A stretch of 64,000 nt of DNA from Streptomyces sp. RKAG290 (GTDB taxonomy: Bacteria; Actinomycetota; Actinomycetes; Streptomycetales; Streptomycetaceae). A program made the position numbers and the translations under genes. Positions within the stretch are counted from its first letter, which is position 1; each line of letters starts with the position of its first letter. Below are positions 52,366 through 61,313 of this stretch, piece after piece. Location of the stretch: positions 2,914,001-2,978,000 of the forward strand of contig NZ_JAJOZC010000001.1 of NCBI RefSeq assembly GCF_023701695.1, given 5' to 3'. Below the pieces are notes generated by a model, which was given only the letters and a program-made list of their open reading frames with translations, had not been told where the DNA came from and ran no database searches.

Positions 52366-52881
52366 TCACCGGTCGCCTCGGAACCACCGCTCCTCGCCGT
52401 CCACCCGCTCCCCCGTCCGCACCAGCCCCGCCGCCGCGGCCACCGAGGCGGACGCGGCGTGGTCGGGGTGGACGTGCGCGACGACCGAGCGCACCGCTCC
52501 CCCGCCCAGCAGGTGAGCGACGAGACCCACCGCCGCCTCCTTCGCGTAGCCGCGCCCCTGCCACGCGGCCCCGATCACCCAGGCGATCTCCGCCTGCGCC
52601 TCGGCGAGACGCACCGTCGCCTGCACGTAGCCGGCGAGGCAGCCGTCACCGCGCACCCTCAGCACCCAGTTCCACCACCGCTCGGCCGGGTCGGGCGAAC
52701 CGGCGGTCTGGCGTGCGTACCGGGCCCGCAGGGCCTCCGCGTCCTCCGGGGCGCCGCCGGTGAACGCGTGCAGGGCCGGATCGGCGAGCACGGCCGCCAT
52801 CTCGTCCGCGTACGCGACCCGCAGGGGCAGGGCATGGAGGCGGGCGGTGGAGAAAGGCACGGGCCCGCGGTTCGTCGTCAT
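52366..52881 (-). CDS. GNAT family N-acetyltransferase
   Basis: 171 aa; ATG 52881. RimJ/RimL-type GNAT with TARLHALPLRVAYADEMAAV, WWNWVLRVRGDGCLAGYVQA, acetyl-CoA loop WVIGAAWQGRGYAKEAAVGL and VHPDHAASASVAAAAGLVRT. Acceptor unknown. It is divergent from the PPOX gene with under 100 nt between them, so both promoters overlap. Confidence 0.87.
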   Translation of the reverse strand: MTTNRGPVPFSTARLHALPLRVAYADEMAAVLADPALHAFTGGAPEDAEALRARYARQTAGSPDPAERWWNWVLRVRGDGCLAGYVQATVRLAEAQAEIAWVIGAAWQGRGYAKEAAVGLVAHLLGGGAVRSVVAHVHPDHAASASVAAAAGLVRTGERVDGEERWFRGDR

Positions 52882-52973
52882 AGACCGACGACCTTATGCC
52901 GGGCTCGTCGGCGCCCTCGAAACGTCCGTTCGGTACCGCCCGCGCAGATGACACGGCGCCGGGGCGGCGGACC

Positions 52974-53378
52974 ATGGAAGGTATGGACACGATCCGTGAG
53001 CTGAAGCCGCTCGTGAAGCAGTACGCCGTCCTGCTCAGCACACGGCGCCAGGACGGAACGCATGCCGACACCCCCGTCAACATCGCCGTCGAGGGCGACC
53101 ACGCCTACGTCCGTACGTTCTCCTCGGCCTGGAAGGTGGAGCGGATGCGCAACCACCCCCTGGTGAAGATCGGCCCGTGCACGCTACGCGGCAGACCGAC
53201 CGGACCGCAGATCACGGCGCACGCCCGCCTCCTCCAGGCCGGCTCGAAGGAGAACACGCACGCCGCCCGGATGCTGTCCCGCAAGCACCCGATCGTGCAG
53301 GGCGTGCTCGTCCCGCTCGCGCACCGGATCAAGCGCGACAAGACCCTGCACTACGAGGTCCGGCCGCTCGAGACGTAG
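52974..53378 (+). CDS. PPOX-class F420/flavin-dependent oxidoreductase
   Basis: 134 aa from ATG 52974, or 131 aa from ATG 52983, which fits the common family N-terminus (MDTIRELKPLVKQYAVLLST). Split-barrel flavin-binding fold of pyridoxamine-phosphate-oxidase-like proteins: RRQDGTHADTPVNIAVEGDH, TFSSAWKVERMRNHPLVKIG, GRPTGPQITAHARLLQAGSK. Many actinobacterial members use F420 to reduce small molecules. Distinct from pdxH at 24307. Confidence 0.85.
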   Translation: MEGMDTIRELKPLVKQYAVLLSTRRQDGTHADTPVNIAVEGDHAYVRTFSSAWKVERMRNHPLVKIGPCTLRGRPTGPQITAHARLLQAGSKENTHAARMLSRKHPIVQGVLVPLAHRIKRDKTLHYEVRPLET

Positions 53379-53459
53379 CCGCCGTGCCGGTCGCCTCGTC
53401 CCCGCCGGTCGGCCCCGCCCTGCGGTCAGCTCGTCCCCGCCGCCGGTCCGTCCCGCCGG

Positions 53460-54455
53460 TCAGCCCTGCCGGCGCCGCCTGCCCAGGAACAGCAGCAACC
53501 CGATCCCGGCGAGCACGGCGACCCCGGTCAGCGTGGTGCCCTTCACCGGCACTCCGTCCCCGCTCCCGCCGTTCGCCGATGACCCACCGTTCTTCGCGGG
53601 CGACTTACCGCCGGACCCGCCGCCCCCACCGCCCTCCACGTCCACCCGCACCACGTCGCTCTGCTCGCCCTCGGAGCCGAACATCAGCGCCGAGCCGTCC
53701 GCCGTGTACGTGACCGACTCGGCCTGGCCGAGCAGCGGTGCCTGAACCGGGTAGTCCTTGCCGAGCCTGCCGTTCTTGAACGCGTAGCCGCGTGCGCTGA
53801 AGTACGAGCGCAGGACCAGTTGCGTCCCGTCCGGCGAGAACGCCCCGTCCGTCACCCACGGCACCTCACCGACCCGCCGGAAGACGTTGTCCGACCCGGC
53901 CGTGAGCTTCGCGGGTCCCTCGTAGAGTCCGCCGCCGCCCTCCTTCTTCGACGCGATGTACACCCGTCCTGTCTTCGGATGGACCATCAGCGCCTCGGCG
54001 TTGCGTGCGCCGTCCGCGTACTTCACGTCGAACTGCGTCGCCCGGACCGTCGCGTTCCGCAGCTCCTTCGGCTCGGGGAAGCGGTAGATCCAGACGTGGT
54101 CCCAGCTGCCGTCGAGGTTGTCGCCGATGTCACCGACGTACAGGTTCCCGTCCGGGCCGAGCGAGATGGCCTCCACGTCGCGCGGCGCCCCCACGCCCTT
54201 CATGGTGATCGTCGCGACGGTCTTGCCGGTCCGCGAGTCGACGGCGTAGACGTACGGCCCGTCCTCGCTGTCGTTGTGCGTCCAGTAGATCCCCGGGTGG
54301 GCGCGGCTGGCGGCCAGTCCGCTGGACTCGGTGATCCGCGGGTCCTCGATCGTGAAGCTCCGGTCGGCACCGCCGTCGTCGGCCACGGCAGGCGCGGCCA
54401 CCGCGAGGGACAGGAGCGCGGCGGCGCCGAAGGCAGTCAGTCGATGAGAACGCAT
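53460..54455 (-). CDS. secreted beta-propeller-like protein with C-terminal membrane anchor
   Basis: 331 aa from ATG 54455. Sec signal peptide 1-~27 (LTAFGAAALLSLAVAAPAVA). Mature domain of repeated beta-propeller-like strands: ESSGLAASRAHPGIYWTHND, RDVEAISLGPDGNLYVGDIG, AEALMVHPKTGRVYIASKKE, TDGAFSPDGTQLVLRSYFSA. Then a Gly/Ser-rich linker, one transmembrane helix and a basic RRRRQG tail. No LPxTG sortase motif is present, so it stays anchored by the helix. Likely a cell-surface binding or esterase-like protein of unknown target. Divergent from the GDSL hydrolase gene. Confidence 0.85.
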   Translation of the reverse strand: MRSHRLTAFGAAALLSLAVAAPAVADDGGADRSFTIEDPRITESSGLAASRAHPGIYWTHNDSEDGPYVYAVDSRTGKTVATITMKGVGAPRDVEAISLGPDGNLYVGDIGDNLDGSWDHVWIYRFPEPKELRNATVRATQFDVKYADGARNAEALMVHPKTGRVYIASKKEGGGGLYEGPAKLTAGSDNVFRRVGEVPWVTDGAFSPDGTQLVLRSYFSARGYAFKNGRLGKDYPVQAPLLGQAESVTYTADGSALMFGSEGEQSDVVRVDVEGGGGGGSGGKSPAKNGGSSANGGSGDGVPVKGTTLTGVAVLAGIGLLLFLGRRRRQG

Positions 54456-54513
54456 GGCACAAGTGTCCATCGTCACGTCGCAGGCCGACGCCATGATCGG
54501 CCATGATGACGCC

Positions 54514-55284
54514 ATGCGTTTCATGTGCGTCGGCGATTCCATGACCATCGGACGCGCCGGCGACTTCACCTGGCGCTACCGCATGTGGCAGCACCTCGAG
54601 TCGGCCTTCGACGGCCCGTACGCGCTCGTCGGCCCGCGGACCGAGCTGTACGACACCGGCACGGGCACCCCGGTCTCCCACGAGTACGCCGTCCCGGGCT
54701 TCCCCGCCGAGGCCCGCAGGCACCTGGCCGGCTGGGGCGAGGGCTGGCTGCACATGGCCCCGGTGATCGAGGCGACGGTCGCCGCGCACCGCGTGGACGT
54801 CCTGCTCGTCTCGCTCGGCCTGATAGACCTCGGCTTCTACACCGACAGCGAGCAGACCGCCCTGAACGCCCGCGCGTTCATCGCCGCGGCCCGCGCCGCG
54901 AACCCGCGCATCCGCTGCGTCCTGCTCCCCGTCATACCGAACATCCGGGCCGAGTCCGACGCCCCCTTCGCCGCCGAGTGCCACCGCCTCAACGAGCTCC
55001 TCGCGAAGGCCGTCGCCGACCTCGGCGAACCGATGTCCCCGATCCTGCTGGCCTCCCGCCCGGCGGACTACGACATCCACACGGACACCTACGACGGCAC
55101 CCACCCGGGCCCGTCCGGCGAACACCGCCTGGCAGCAGCCTTCGCGGACGCGATGCATCAGGCGTGGGGGCTGGGCGGGCCCTACCGGGGACTGGCGGAG
55201 CCGTCCGCGCCCACGTCGGTGACCGCCTTGCTCCCCGAGCCCCGCCCGGACCGCACGACGACCGGTCAGGCGGCCTGGTCGTAG
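54514..55284 (+). CDS. SGNH/GDSL family hydrolase
   Basis: 256 aa from ATG 54514. Catalytic GDS motif at the N-terminus (MRFMCVGDSMTIG, Ser9), block III-like LLVSLGLIDLGFYTDSEQT and catalytic Asp/His motif DGTHPGPSGEHRLAAAF. No signal peptide, so cytoplasmic. Carbohydrate esterase or lipase/acyl-ester hydrolysis expected. Its 3' end overlaps the convergent membrane-protein gene by 19 nt. Confidence 0.88.
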   Translation: MRFMCVGDSMTIGRAGDFTWRYRMWQHLESAFDGPYALVGPRTELYDTGTGTPVSHEYAVPGFPAEARRHLAGWGEGWLHMAPVIEATVAAHRVDVLLVSLGLIDLGFYTDSEQTALNARAFIAAARAANPRIRCVLLPVIPNIRAESDAPFAAECHRLNELLAKAVADLGEPMSPILLASRPADYDIHTDTYDGTHPGPSGEHRLAAAFADAMHQAWGLGGPYRGLAEPSAPTSVTALLPEPRPDRTTTGQAAWS

Positions 55285-55616
55285 GAGCCCGACCGCTGCT
55301 GGGGCGTGTCGTCGGGGGTGCCGTCCGGGGTGCCGTCGCCTTCGTCCTCGGCGGCGCGCCGGAGACTGTGTTTCTGCAGGGCCCGCAGCGCGGCCCAGGC
55401 CGCGAGGAGTACGGCGGTGAGGACCCAGGCGCCCGGCCAGAGACCGGGCCACCAGGCCGGGGAGGGATGGAGCAGCGCTTCCGTGGCGGTCAGCGCCATG
55501 GCGAGGGCATGGCAGCCGCAGAGGAGTCGGCCGGTCCATCGGGTGGCACGATCGAGCCGATCGAGCCGATCGAGCCGGTCGAGGCCGGGTCTTGGGCGCA
55601 GGGTACGGCTGGTCAT
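55266..55616 (-). CDS. small two-helix membrane protein
   Basis: 116 aa from ATG 55616, with GGGGGGAAG upstream. N-terminal (R/L)LD(R) triplet repeats (RLDRLDRLDR) encoded by a CGATCGAGC tandem repeat, followed by two hydrophobic helices (LLCGCHALAMALTATEALLH; WVLTAVLLAAWAALRALQKH) and an acidic DGTPDGTPDD-rich tail. No family recognised. Translation of the 55267-55284 overlap with the GDSL gene is antisense. Confidence 0.6.
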   Translation of the reverse strand: MTSRTLRPRPGLDRLDRLDRLDRATRWTGRLLCGCHALAMALTATEALLHPSPAWWPGLWPGAWVLTAVLLAAWAALRALQKHSLRRAAEDEGDGTPDGTPDDTPQQRSGSYDQAA

Positions 55617-56266
55617 CTTCCCCCCAGGAAGTACGAGCACTGAACGACGTTCCGGCGTGGCCGAAGCGCTACGGCCGGTCCAGTTCGGTCAGCAGTCCCT
55701 CGCGGCCCGCCCGTTGCTCGTCAGGCCGTGGGGGGCCGGGAACCTGGGGCGATGGGCAGACCGCCTTTCGTTGAATCCTTACCTACCTGTGTTCGAACGG
55801 CGAGGATTTAATCGATAAGCGGGACGGTTTTCGGCCAGCCCGCCGATCGGCTGCTCATTGATTACCGCAGGAAAACTGTTGCCGACGCGCGCTACTACTG
55901 GGGCGAAAGGGGCGCCGGAGTCGGCTTGTTCTGTCGCTCTGCCGCATCCGCCGGAACAGCGAGTTCCGCTCCGCGTGGGAGTTGCGCGGGCGCCTGGCAC
56001 CGCGGTGGCCGACACGCCGACAGCGAAGGCGCGGGGCGTCCGCTACCGAGGGCGCCGGGGCGAGGAAAGCGGTCGGACTCCTCAGGATTCAGCCTGGGCG
56101 AGATGCTCTTCCACAGCCGCCCGAACAGCTGGCCGACTCGTCAACTGGCTTGTCCGCAAAGGATTCAAGCTCCGACGCGGGGGCACGCGGGTTCCTGATT
56201 CCTGCCTGCCGTATCCGGCGATACGCAATGGGAGGGATGAGAGCAGTTAACGGATGGGGAGAGGCA
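55617..56266. other. 650-nt region without a convincing gene
   Basis: The G+C content drops around 55770-55870 (CTTACCTACC, ATTTAATCGATAAG), consistent with promoters. An open plus-strand frame at 55858-56250 is rich in Arg, Ser and Pro, has no SD and no recognisable motif, so I do not call it. Confidence 0.5.
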
Positions 56267-56383
56267 GTGGAACTGGCACGTGGGGGGTCGACTCCCGGCG
56301 GGTCGCTCGGAGTAATTCTTTTCATTCTGGCGATCGCCTGCATCGTGATTCCGATCATCATAAACCGTCGAAAGGGGGGTTAG
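56267..56383 (+). CDS. small single-pass membrane protein
   Basis: 38 aa from GTG 56267 with GGGGAGAGG 3-11 nt upstream; ATG 56237 in the same frame would give 48 aa. VELARGGSTPGGSLG is followed by a transmembrane helix (VILFILAIACIVIPIIIN) and a basic RRKGG end, i.e. inner-leaflet anchored. No family recognised. It precedes the lipoprotein gene by 180 nt. Confidence 0.5.
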   Translation: MELARGGSTPGGSLGVILFILAIACIVIPIIINRRKGG

Positions 56384-56565
56384 CCCGCTGGACCACGACA
56401 AGGAGCCTGCCGAGCCGTCGGCCTTCGATGCCGCGGGTCGAGGGGGCCGGTTGACCGGAAGATACCCCTCCGCTGCGAACCCGTTCTTCCTAGGGTTGTC
56501 ACAGCAGTTGCGGGGCAGTCGGACGATTGGAAACGTCAAGTTCTCCTAGGGGAGGGATCGAATTC

Positions 56566-57303
56566 ATGACGGCGAAGAAGGTATTAGTCGCAGCGGTTTC
56601 CGTATGCATGGGCGTCACGGTGCTCGCAGGGTGCGGGAATGACTCCGGTAAGGGTGCGGACAAGTCCACCGACGGGAAGAGCGCGGACCAGATCGCCGCG
56701 GACGCGGTGAAGGCCACGCGTGATGCGCAGTCGGTCCGGGTCAGGGGCAACGTCCAGCAGCCGGGCGGCAACGAGGTCCGTGTCGACTTCCATGTGGACG
56801 AGCAGGACCGCTGTACGGGAACCATGTCGGGCCAGGGCGCCAAGGCCGATGTCATTCAGGTGGGCCAGACCGCGTATGTGCGCGGCGACGAGAAGTTCTG
56901 GCAGAACGCACTGAAGGGGCAGCCCGGTGCGGAGAAGGCCATCACGCGGGTCCAGGACAAGTGGGTGAAGTCCCAGCCTGGGCAGGCCGGCATCGAGGGA
57001 ATGTGCGACAAGCAGGCGTTCCTCGCGGCGATGGACCGTGACAAGTCCGAGCGCAAGGGCATGAAGAAGGGCTCCACCAGCGAAGTCGACGGCAAGAAGG
57101 CACTGGCACTGGAGAAGAAGCAGCCCGGTGGCGAGAAGCTCACCCTCTACGTCGCCGCCGAAGGAAAGCCGTACATCCTCAAGTCGGTCACCGCGGGCGG
57201 CAAACAGCCCGGCGAGGTCACTCTGACCGACTACGGCAAGAAGGTCGACGCGAAGACCCCGCCCGCCGACCAGATCGTCGACCCCAAGATCTCGAAGAGC
57301 TGA
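56566..57303 (+). CDS. LppX/LprAFG-like lipoprotein (TTA codon)
   Basis: 245 aa; ATG 56566 with GGAGGG 9 nt upstream. Lipobox VLAGC (Cys23). The mature protein reads ADQIAADAVKATRDAQSVRV, VDFHVDEQDRCTGTMSGQGA, QVGQTAYVRGDEKFWQNALK and LYVAAEGKPYILKSVTAGGK, the U-shaped half-barrel fold of lipoproteins that in mycobacteria carry lipids or glycolipids across the envelope. Codon 7 is TTA (56584-56586), making it a candidate bldA-dependent, development-linked gene. Confidence 0.85.
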   Translation: MTAKKVLVAAVSVCMGVTVLAGCGNDSGKGADKSTDGKSADQIAADAVKATRDAQSVRVRGNVQQPGGNEVRVDFHVDEQDRCTGTMSGQGAKADVIQVGQTAYVRGDEKFWQNALKGQPGAEKAITRVQDKWVKSQPGQAGIEGMCDKQAFLAAMDRDKSERKGMKKGSTSEVDGKKALALEKKQPGGEKLTLYVAAEGKPYILKSVTAGGKQPGEVTLTDYGKKVDAKTPPADQIVDPKISKS

Positions 57304-57324
57304 GGGCTCGTAAGAGGGTCTTGT

Positions 57325-57407
57325 CGAGATGCCCTGCCGTCACTGCCGGGGCGGCCGCCGGGGCCACGCCCCAGCGGCCGGACCGGCTCTGCCTGCAGGG
57401 CATCTCG
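57325..57407. terminator. long stem-loop between convergent genes
   Basis: CGAGATGCCCTGC (57325-57337) pairs with GCAGGGCATCTCG (57395-57407). The loop holds a second stem, GGCCGC/GCGGCC. It lies between the lipoprotein stop and the XRE-cupin stop and could end both transcripts. Confidence 0.65.
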
Positions 57408-57413
57408 CTTGCG

Positions 57414-58067
57414 TCACTTGCCCATGCTGTCGGACGCACCGCTCTTCCCCGTCGGCTTCGCCCGCACGTGCATCCGCTCACCCTGCGGTCCGAACAGGCT
57501 GAGGAACTCCACCGGCTCCGGCCCGGCGGTGCCCCACCAGTGCGGGGTACGTGTGTCGAACTCGGCCACCTCGCCCGCCGTCAGCACCAGGTCGTGCTCG
57601 CCCAGCACCAGCCGCAGCCGGCCCGCCAGTACGTACAGCCACTCGTAGCCCTCGTGCACCCGCTGCTCGACCGGCCCGGACGTGGCCTTCCCGCCCGGCA
57701 TGACCTGCTTGTACGCATGCACCCCGCCGAGATGGCGGGTCAGCGGTACGAACGTCATGCCGTGCCGGTTGAACGGGCGGAAGGTGACGCGCGGATCGCC
57801 GGTGTCCGGGGCGCCGACCAGCTCGTCCAGCTGGACCCCGTACGCCTTCGCCAGCGGGAGCAGCAGCTCCAGCGTGGGCTTGCGGCCGCCGGACTCCAGC
57901 CGGGAGAGCGTGCTGAGCGAGATCCCCGTCGTCTCGCTCAGCTTGGACAGCGTCGTACCGCGTTCCGTGCGCAGCGCACGCAGCCGCGGCCCCACACCGG
58001 TCAGGACGGACGAGAGCTCCTCGTCCCCCATGCCACCGGTCTCCGCTCCGACCTCATCTGCTGCCAT
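57414..58067 (-). CDS. XRE family regulator with cupin domain
   Basis: 217 aa; ATG 58067. N-terminal HTH_XRE: LRALRTERGTTLSKLSETTG and ISLSTLSRLESGGRKPTLEL. C-terminal cupin: HEGYEWLYVLAGRLRLVLGE and AGEVAEFDTRTPHWWGTAGP with His and Glu metal ligands. These regulators sense small metabolites (often amino-acid or polyamine derivatives) and commonly control an adjacent gene; here none is clear. Confidence 0.9.
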   Translation of the reverse strand: MAADEVGAETGGMGDEELSSVLTGVGPRLRALRTERGTTLSKLSETTGISLSTLSRLESGGRKPTLELLLPLAKAYGVQLDELVGAPDTGDPRVTFRPFNRHGMTFVPLTRHLGGVHAYKQVMPGGKATSGPVEQRVHEGYEWLYVLAGRLRLVLGEHDLVLTAGEVAEFDTRTPHWWGTAGPEPVEFLSLFGPQGERMHVRAKPTGKSGASDSMGK

Positions 58068-58110
58068 GACTCCATCATGCCGCTCGTTGCCGGTCCGGCA
58101 AGTCGCTTTG

Positions 58111-58761
58111 TCAGTTGGCCCCGTCGCCAGGGCCGCCGATCATGGCCAGCGAGAGGCGGGTCAGCTCACTGGTCAGCCAGGCGGACGGCACCTGGCGCGG
58201 GCGGCGGCCATGGTGCGCGAGGAGCTCGTCGACGGACCGCGTCAGCACCTTCACCACCACCGAGAGGTCCCCTTCGGCCCCATGACCCCGCTGCGCGGCG
58301 CGCTCGGCCTCATGGGTCAGGAACTCCGCCCACACCGACCGCCACATCGTGAGGTGCTCGTCCACCGCCCGGCTCACCCCGAGCACCTCGACGAACGCCA
58401 CCCTCGCTGCCTGCGGGTCCTCCGTGACGGCCTGCACATAGGCGCCGAAGAGCCTGCGGACGCGCTCCTCCGTCGAGCAGGTCTCCATGCCCTCGGCCGA
58501 CAGCTCGACCTCGGCGGCCCGCATGCCGCGCATCGCGACCTCGTCGTAGAGATCGATGAGCAGTGCCTCACGCGACTCGAACTCGCGCTGGAACTCGCGG
58601 ACTTCCACCTGCGCCACGGCGCAGAGATGCTCGACGGGGGTACGGGCGTAGCCGTACACGGCGAACAAGGTGCGTCCGGTCGCCATGAGTTGCGCCCGGA
58701 TGTGCTCCGGGCCCCTCGGCGCCTGCGATCCGCTCCGCCGGTCCATCACGACATCCACCAC
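58111..58761 (-). CDS. TetR family transcriptional regulator
   Basis: 216 aa; GTG 58761 with GAGGAGGACCG upstream. N-terminal HTH QLMATGRTLFAVYGYARTPV, VEHLCAVAQVEVREFQREFE (an unusual recognition helix), then an all-helical ligand domain ending SELTRLSLAMIGGPGDGAN. It is 43 nt upstream of the XRE-cupin gene on the same strand, so the two regulators are probably cotranscribed. Confidence 0.85.
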   Translation of the reverse strand: MVDVVMDRRSGSQAPRGPEHIRAQLMATGRTLFAVYGYARTPVEHLCAVAQVEVREFQREFESREALLIDLYDEVAMRGMRAAEVELSAEGMETCSTEERVRRLFGAYVQAVTEDPQAARVAFVEVLGVSRAVDEHLTMWRSVWAEFLTHEAERAAQRGHGAEGDLSVVVKVLTRSVDELLAHHGRRPRQVPSAWLTSELTRLSLAMIGGPGDGAN

Positions 58762-58856
58762 CGGTCCTCCTCAGTCCGTCCCGGCCCCCGGAACCCACTC
58801 TCCCCGCTCCACCGCCTCAGCGGCGGAACCGCCACACCGGCGAACGGCCGTACGCC

Positions 58857-59885
58857 TCAGTCGGCGACGGTGCCGTCCTGCGCCAGAACCGCGGCGACCC
58901 GCTCCCGCCAGGGCAGGGGGCCGGAATCCTCGAAGTCGTCGTCCGCGCCGGGCGCGTGGGCGGGCCACTTGACCCAGTGCGCCTTCTCCGCGGCCTCCCG
59001 TGCACACGGCGGACACACCGCCTCGTCCCCGCCGGGCCGGAAGACATGCTCTCTCCCCGGCCCCTCGCAGACGACGGGCGGCGCCGTGACGGGTGCGGGC
59101 TGCTCCGCCCGTACGGGCCCCGGCAGCTTCTGCATCAGCCGGTACCGGAGGAACCCGACCGCCGACCGCACGCCGTCCGCCGGCAACTCACTGACGAGCG
59201 CGAGTCTCAGCTCCGCCGCCTGCACCCCGCGCCGGAGCCAGTCGGCAGCGGCCTCGGCCAGACCGCGGGCTTCGCGGACGCCCAGGTGCAGCGTGGGGTG
59301 CGCATGGCGCAGGGAGAGCAGGACGCCCTCCGCCTCCACGACTTGGGGGTCCGTGCGTTCGGCGAGCGCTTGCGCGGGTTCCGTCCGGGTCTCTTCGGAG
59401 GGTGGGTGGGATGAGTTCTTCTCACGTTCTTCGTCCACCGGTAGTTGACCACCGGCCGACCGAGCACCCGGATGACCGACCGTCGGAGAGTGTTCACTCG
59501 GCCGGACCTGCACCGATACCGCCCCGGATTCGGTCCCGGCCTCCGCGACCACGGCCTGGGCGCCCCGGACACGCCGGGCCTCCTCGACGGAGAGCGGCAC
59601 GTTGGTGAAGAGCTGATCGGTCACCCACAGCCCGCCGCCCCCCTGCCGCCGCCACTCGTGCACGTACCCGTTGGCCTTGAGCTGCCCCTTGGCCTTCTGG
59701 TAGGCACGCCCGGTGATCCCGACCCGCTTGGCGTGATCGCTCAGCGCCTTGTCCGCCTGGCGCGGGGGCAGTCCCTGCACGTACGTGATCAAGATCTTCG
59801 CGTCGCTGTCCAGACGCGGATGACGTACGACGTCGTGCGACGCCTTCACATAGCCGTAGGACGGCGAGATAGCATGAAAAAGCAT
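58857..59885 (-). CDS. winged-helix protein with C-terminal zinc-ribbon-like motif
   Basis: 342 aa; ATG 59885. N-terminal segment YGYVKASHDVVRHPRLDSDA, KILITYVQGLPPRQADKALS, YQKAKGQLKANGYVHEWRRQ is a winged-helix domain like those of plasmid/ICE replication-initiator or phage regulatory proteins. A disordered Ser/Glu-rich linker follows; the C-terminal end has CEGPGREHVFRPGGDEAVCPPC, a possible zinc ribbon. It is a plausible remnant or cargo gene of an integrated element; no integrase is in the window. Confidence 0.6.
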   Translation of the reverse strand: MLFHAISPSYGYVKASHDVVRHPRLDSDAKILITYVQGLPPRQADKALSDHAKRVGITGRAYQKAKGQLKANGYVHEWRRQGGGGLWVTDQLFTNVPLSVEEARRVRGAQAVVAEAGTESGAVSVQVRPSEHSPTVGHPGARSAGGQLPVDEEREKNSSHPPSEETRTEPAQALAERTDPQVVEAEGVLLSLRHAHPTLHLGVREARGLAEAAADWLRRGVQAAELRLALVSELPADGVRSAVGFLRYRLMQKLPGPVRAEQPAPVTAPPVVCEGPGREHVFRPGGDEAVCPPCAREAAEKAHWVKWPAHAPGADDDFEDSGPLPWRERVAAVLAQDGTVAD

Positions 59886-59993
59886 TCTCGTTGGACCTCT
59901 AGATCCATCGCGGGTGAAGGCCCTCGGGCAGGTGTTGGTAGCACCACCGGGGGCCGCCCCCTGCGCGAATGCGCACGGAGCGTAACAACGCGA

Positions 59994-60419
59994 TCACCGT
60001 ACAGCACGCGGGTCGCCCTCCACCACACTCGCCATCAGCTCGAACAGCAGTTCCGGTTCCACGAACGGGACTTGAGCGGTGGGCAGTGACCGCCAGTCCA
60101 GCGGATACGTCAGCCCGTGCAGCGCGGGCACCCCGACGAACGCCGCCCCCTCCCGCACCAGCGCCTCGGCCCCGACAGGCCAGCGGTACGCGGCGGCACT
60201 CCCGGGCGGGAGCAGGAAGTACATACTCCGCTCACCGATCCGCGACCGGACGACGGGGCCCGCCTGGAAGTCGGTGAACTGCATGATTTCATAGGCCACT
60301 TGCTCTCCCAACAGGCCGATGACCCGTACGGCGTCGAAGTGGATCCCGGCATGCCGCAGGGCGTGCCCGCTCGCGGGAATCCACGCGGGCACCTGGTCCG
60401 GTGACGTTTTCGGTTCCAT
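59994..60419 (-). CDS. conserved hypothetical protein beside XRE/DUF397 locus
   Basis: 141 aa; ATG 60419 (MEPKTSPDQVPAWIPASGHA). Contains HALRHAGIHFDAVRVIGLLG, YFLLPPGSAAAYRWPVGAEA and VREGAAFVGVPALHGLTYPL. It resembles short proteins often encoded next to Streptomyces XRE/DUF397 pairs; possibly related to prim-pol-N-like proteins such as that at 16021. No catalytic motif recognised. Divergent from the XRE gene, so the 82-nt gap carries both promoters. Confidence 0.6.
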   Translation of the reverse strand: MEPKTSPDQVPAWIPASGHALRHAGIHFDAVRVIGLLGEQVAYEIMQFTDFQAGPVVRSRIGERSMYFLLPPGSAAAYRWPVGAEALVREGAAFVGVPALHGLTYPLDWRSLPTAQVPFVEPELLFELMASVVEGDPRAVR

Positions 60420-60470
60420 ACGGAAAGCTTCGGCGCCCACACGTACCGTGACCAGGGACACAAGGCATCT

Positions 60471-60508
60471 GTGCACTGTTGTGCACTTGGGGGGTCGAGC
60501 TGTGCACT
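60471..60508. promoter_or_regulatory. three GTGCACT repeats at the XRE gene start
   Basis: GTGCACT occurs at 60471-60477, 60481-60487 and 60502-60508, the last covering the XRE start codon. Short palindromic GTGCAC repeats here suggest autoregulation by the XRE protein. Confidence 0.45.
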
Positions 60509-61313
60509 CCAGTGAGCAGGGCGGCAGTAACGCCGAGATGTTCGGCGCGTTGTTACGGTTCTTTCGCGAAGGGGCAGGGCTGTCGCAGGAGTCCCTGGGC
60601 TCGAAGATCGGCTTCTCCAAGTCGCAGGTCGCGATGGTGGAGCGGGGCCAACGTCCGCCGAAGGGCGAGTTCACCTCACGCGCCGATGACGTGCTCGCTG
60701 CGCACGGCGCCCTGACGGTCGCAGCAGGGAAGCTGACCTTCAGCCATCTGGCCTCCTGGTTCGAGCCGTTCGCCGAAGAGGAGACCACAGCCGTCGCGAG
60801 ACATGAGTACGAAACCCACGTCGTGCCCGGCCTCTTGCAGACCGAGGCGTACGCCCGCGTCGTGTTCGGTGGCGCACTTCCCCCATCGACGACGACGAGA
60901 TCGAAGGCAGGGTCTCCGCCCGCCTCGCGCGGCAGACCCTGCTGGCCCGCAAGCCGGTGCCGGACATCAGCTTCGTCCTGGAGCTCGGCGCGCTCACGCG
61001 TCCCATCGGGGGACGGAAGGTGCACCAGGAACAGCTTCAGCACATTCTCGAAGTCGGCGGGATGCGTCACGTGCACATGCAGGTGATGTCACCGCAACGG
61101 GAGACACACAGCGGATTGAGCGGACCCTTCGTGCTGCTGGAGACCGGCGATCGGCAACGGCTTGCCTATCTCGAGGTGCAGACAAGCAACTTCCTCGTCC
61201 GCGAACAGCCCCAGCTGGGAACGCTGTTCAGCAAATATGGCATTCTGCGGGCACAGGCTCTCGACCCCGAAGGGTCGCGGCAGTTGATCGAACAGCTTGC
61301 AAGGGAAGCATGA
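60502..61313 (+). pseudogene. XRE family regulator (DUF5753-type), frameshifted, with TTA codon
   Basis: GTG 60502 with GGGGGG upstream. Frame 1: HTH LLRFFREGAGLSQESLGSKI, GFSKSQVAMVERGQRPPKGE, then VVPGLLQTEAYARVVFGGAL. The frame breaks in the C5 run 60880-60884. One extra C continues as IDDDEIEGRVSARLARQTLL, PDISFVLELGALTRPIGGRK and on to LDPEGSRQLIEQLAREA, giving an intact 270-aa XRE/DUF5753 regulator. Codon TTA at 60553-60555 implies bldA dependence. Its stop overlaps the DUF397 start (ATGA), the usual paired arrangement in Streptomyces (WhiJ-like systems). Confidence 0.8.

Noticed and set aside
55858..56250. A 130-codon plus-strand frame
   Set aside because: No SD, composition unlike Streptomyces proteins (Arg/Ser/Pro-rich), no motif.
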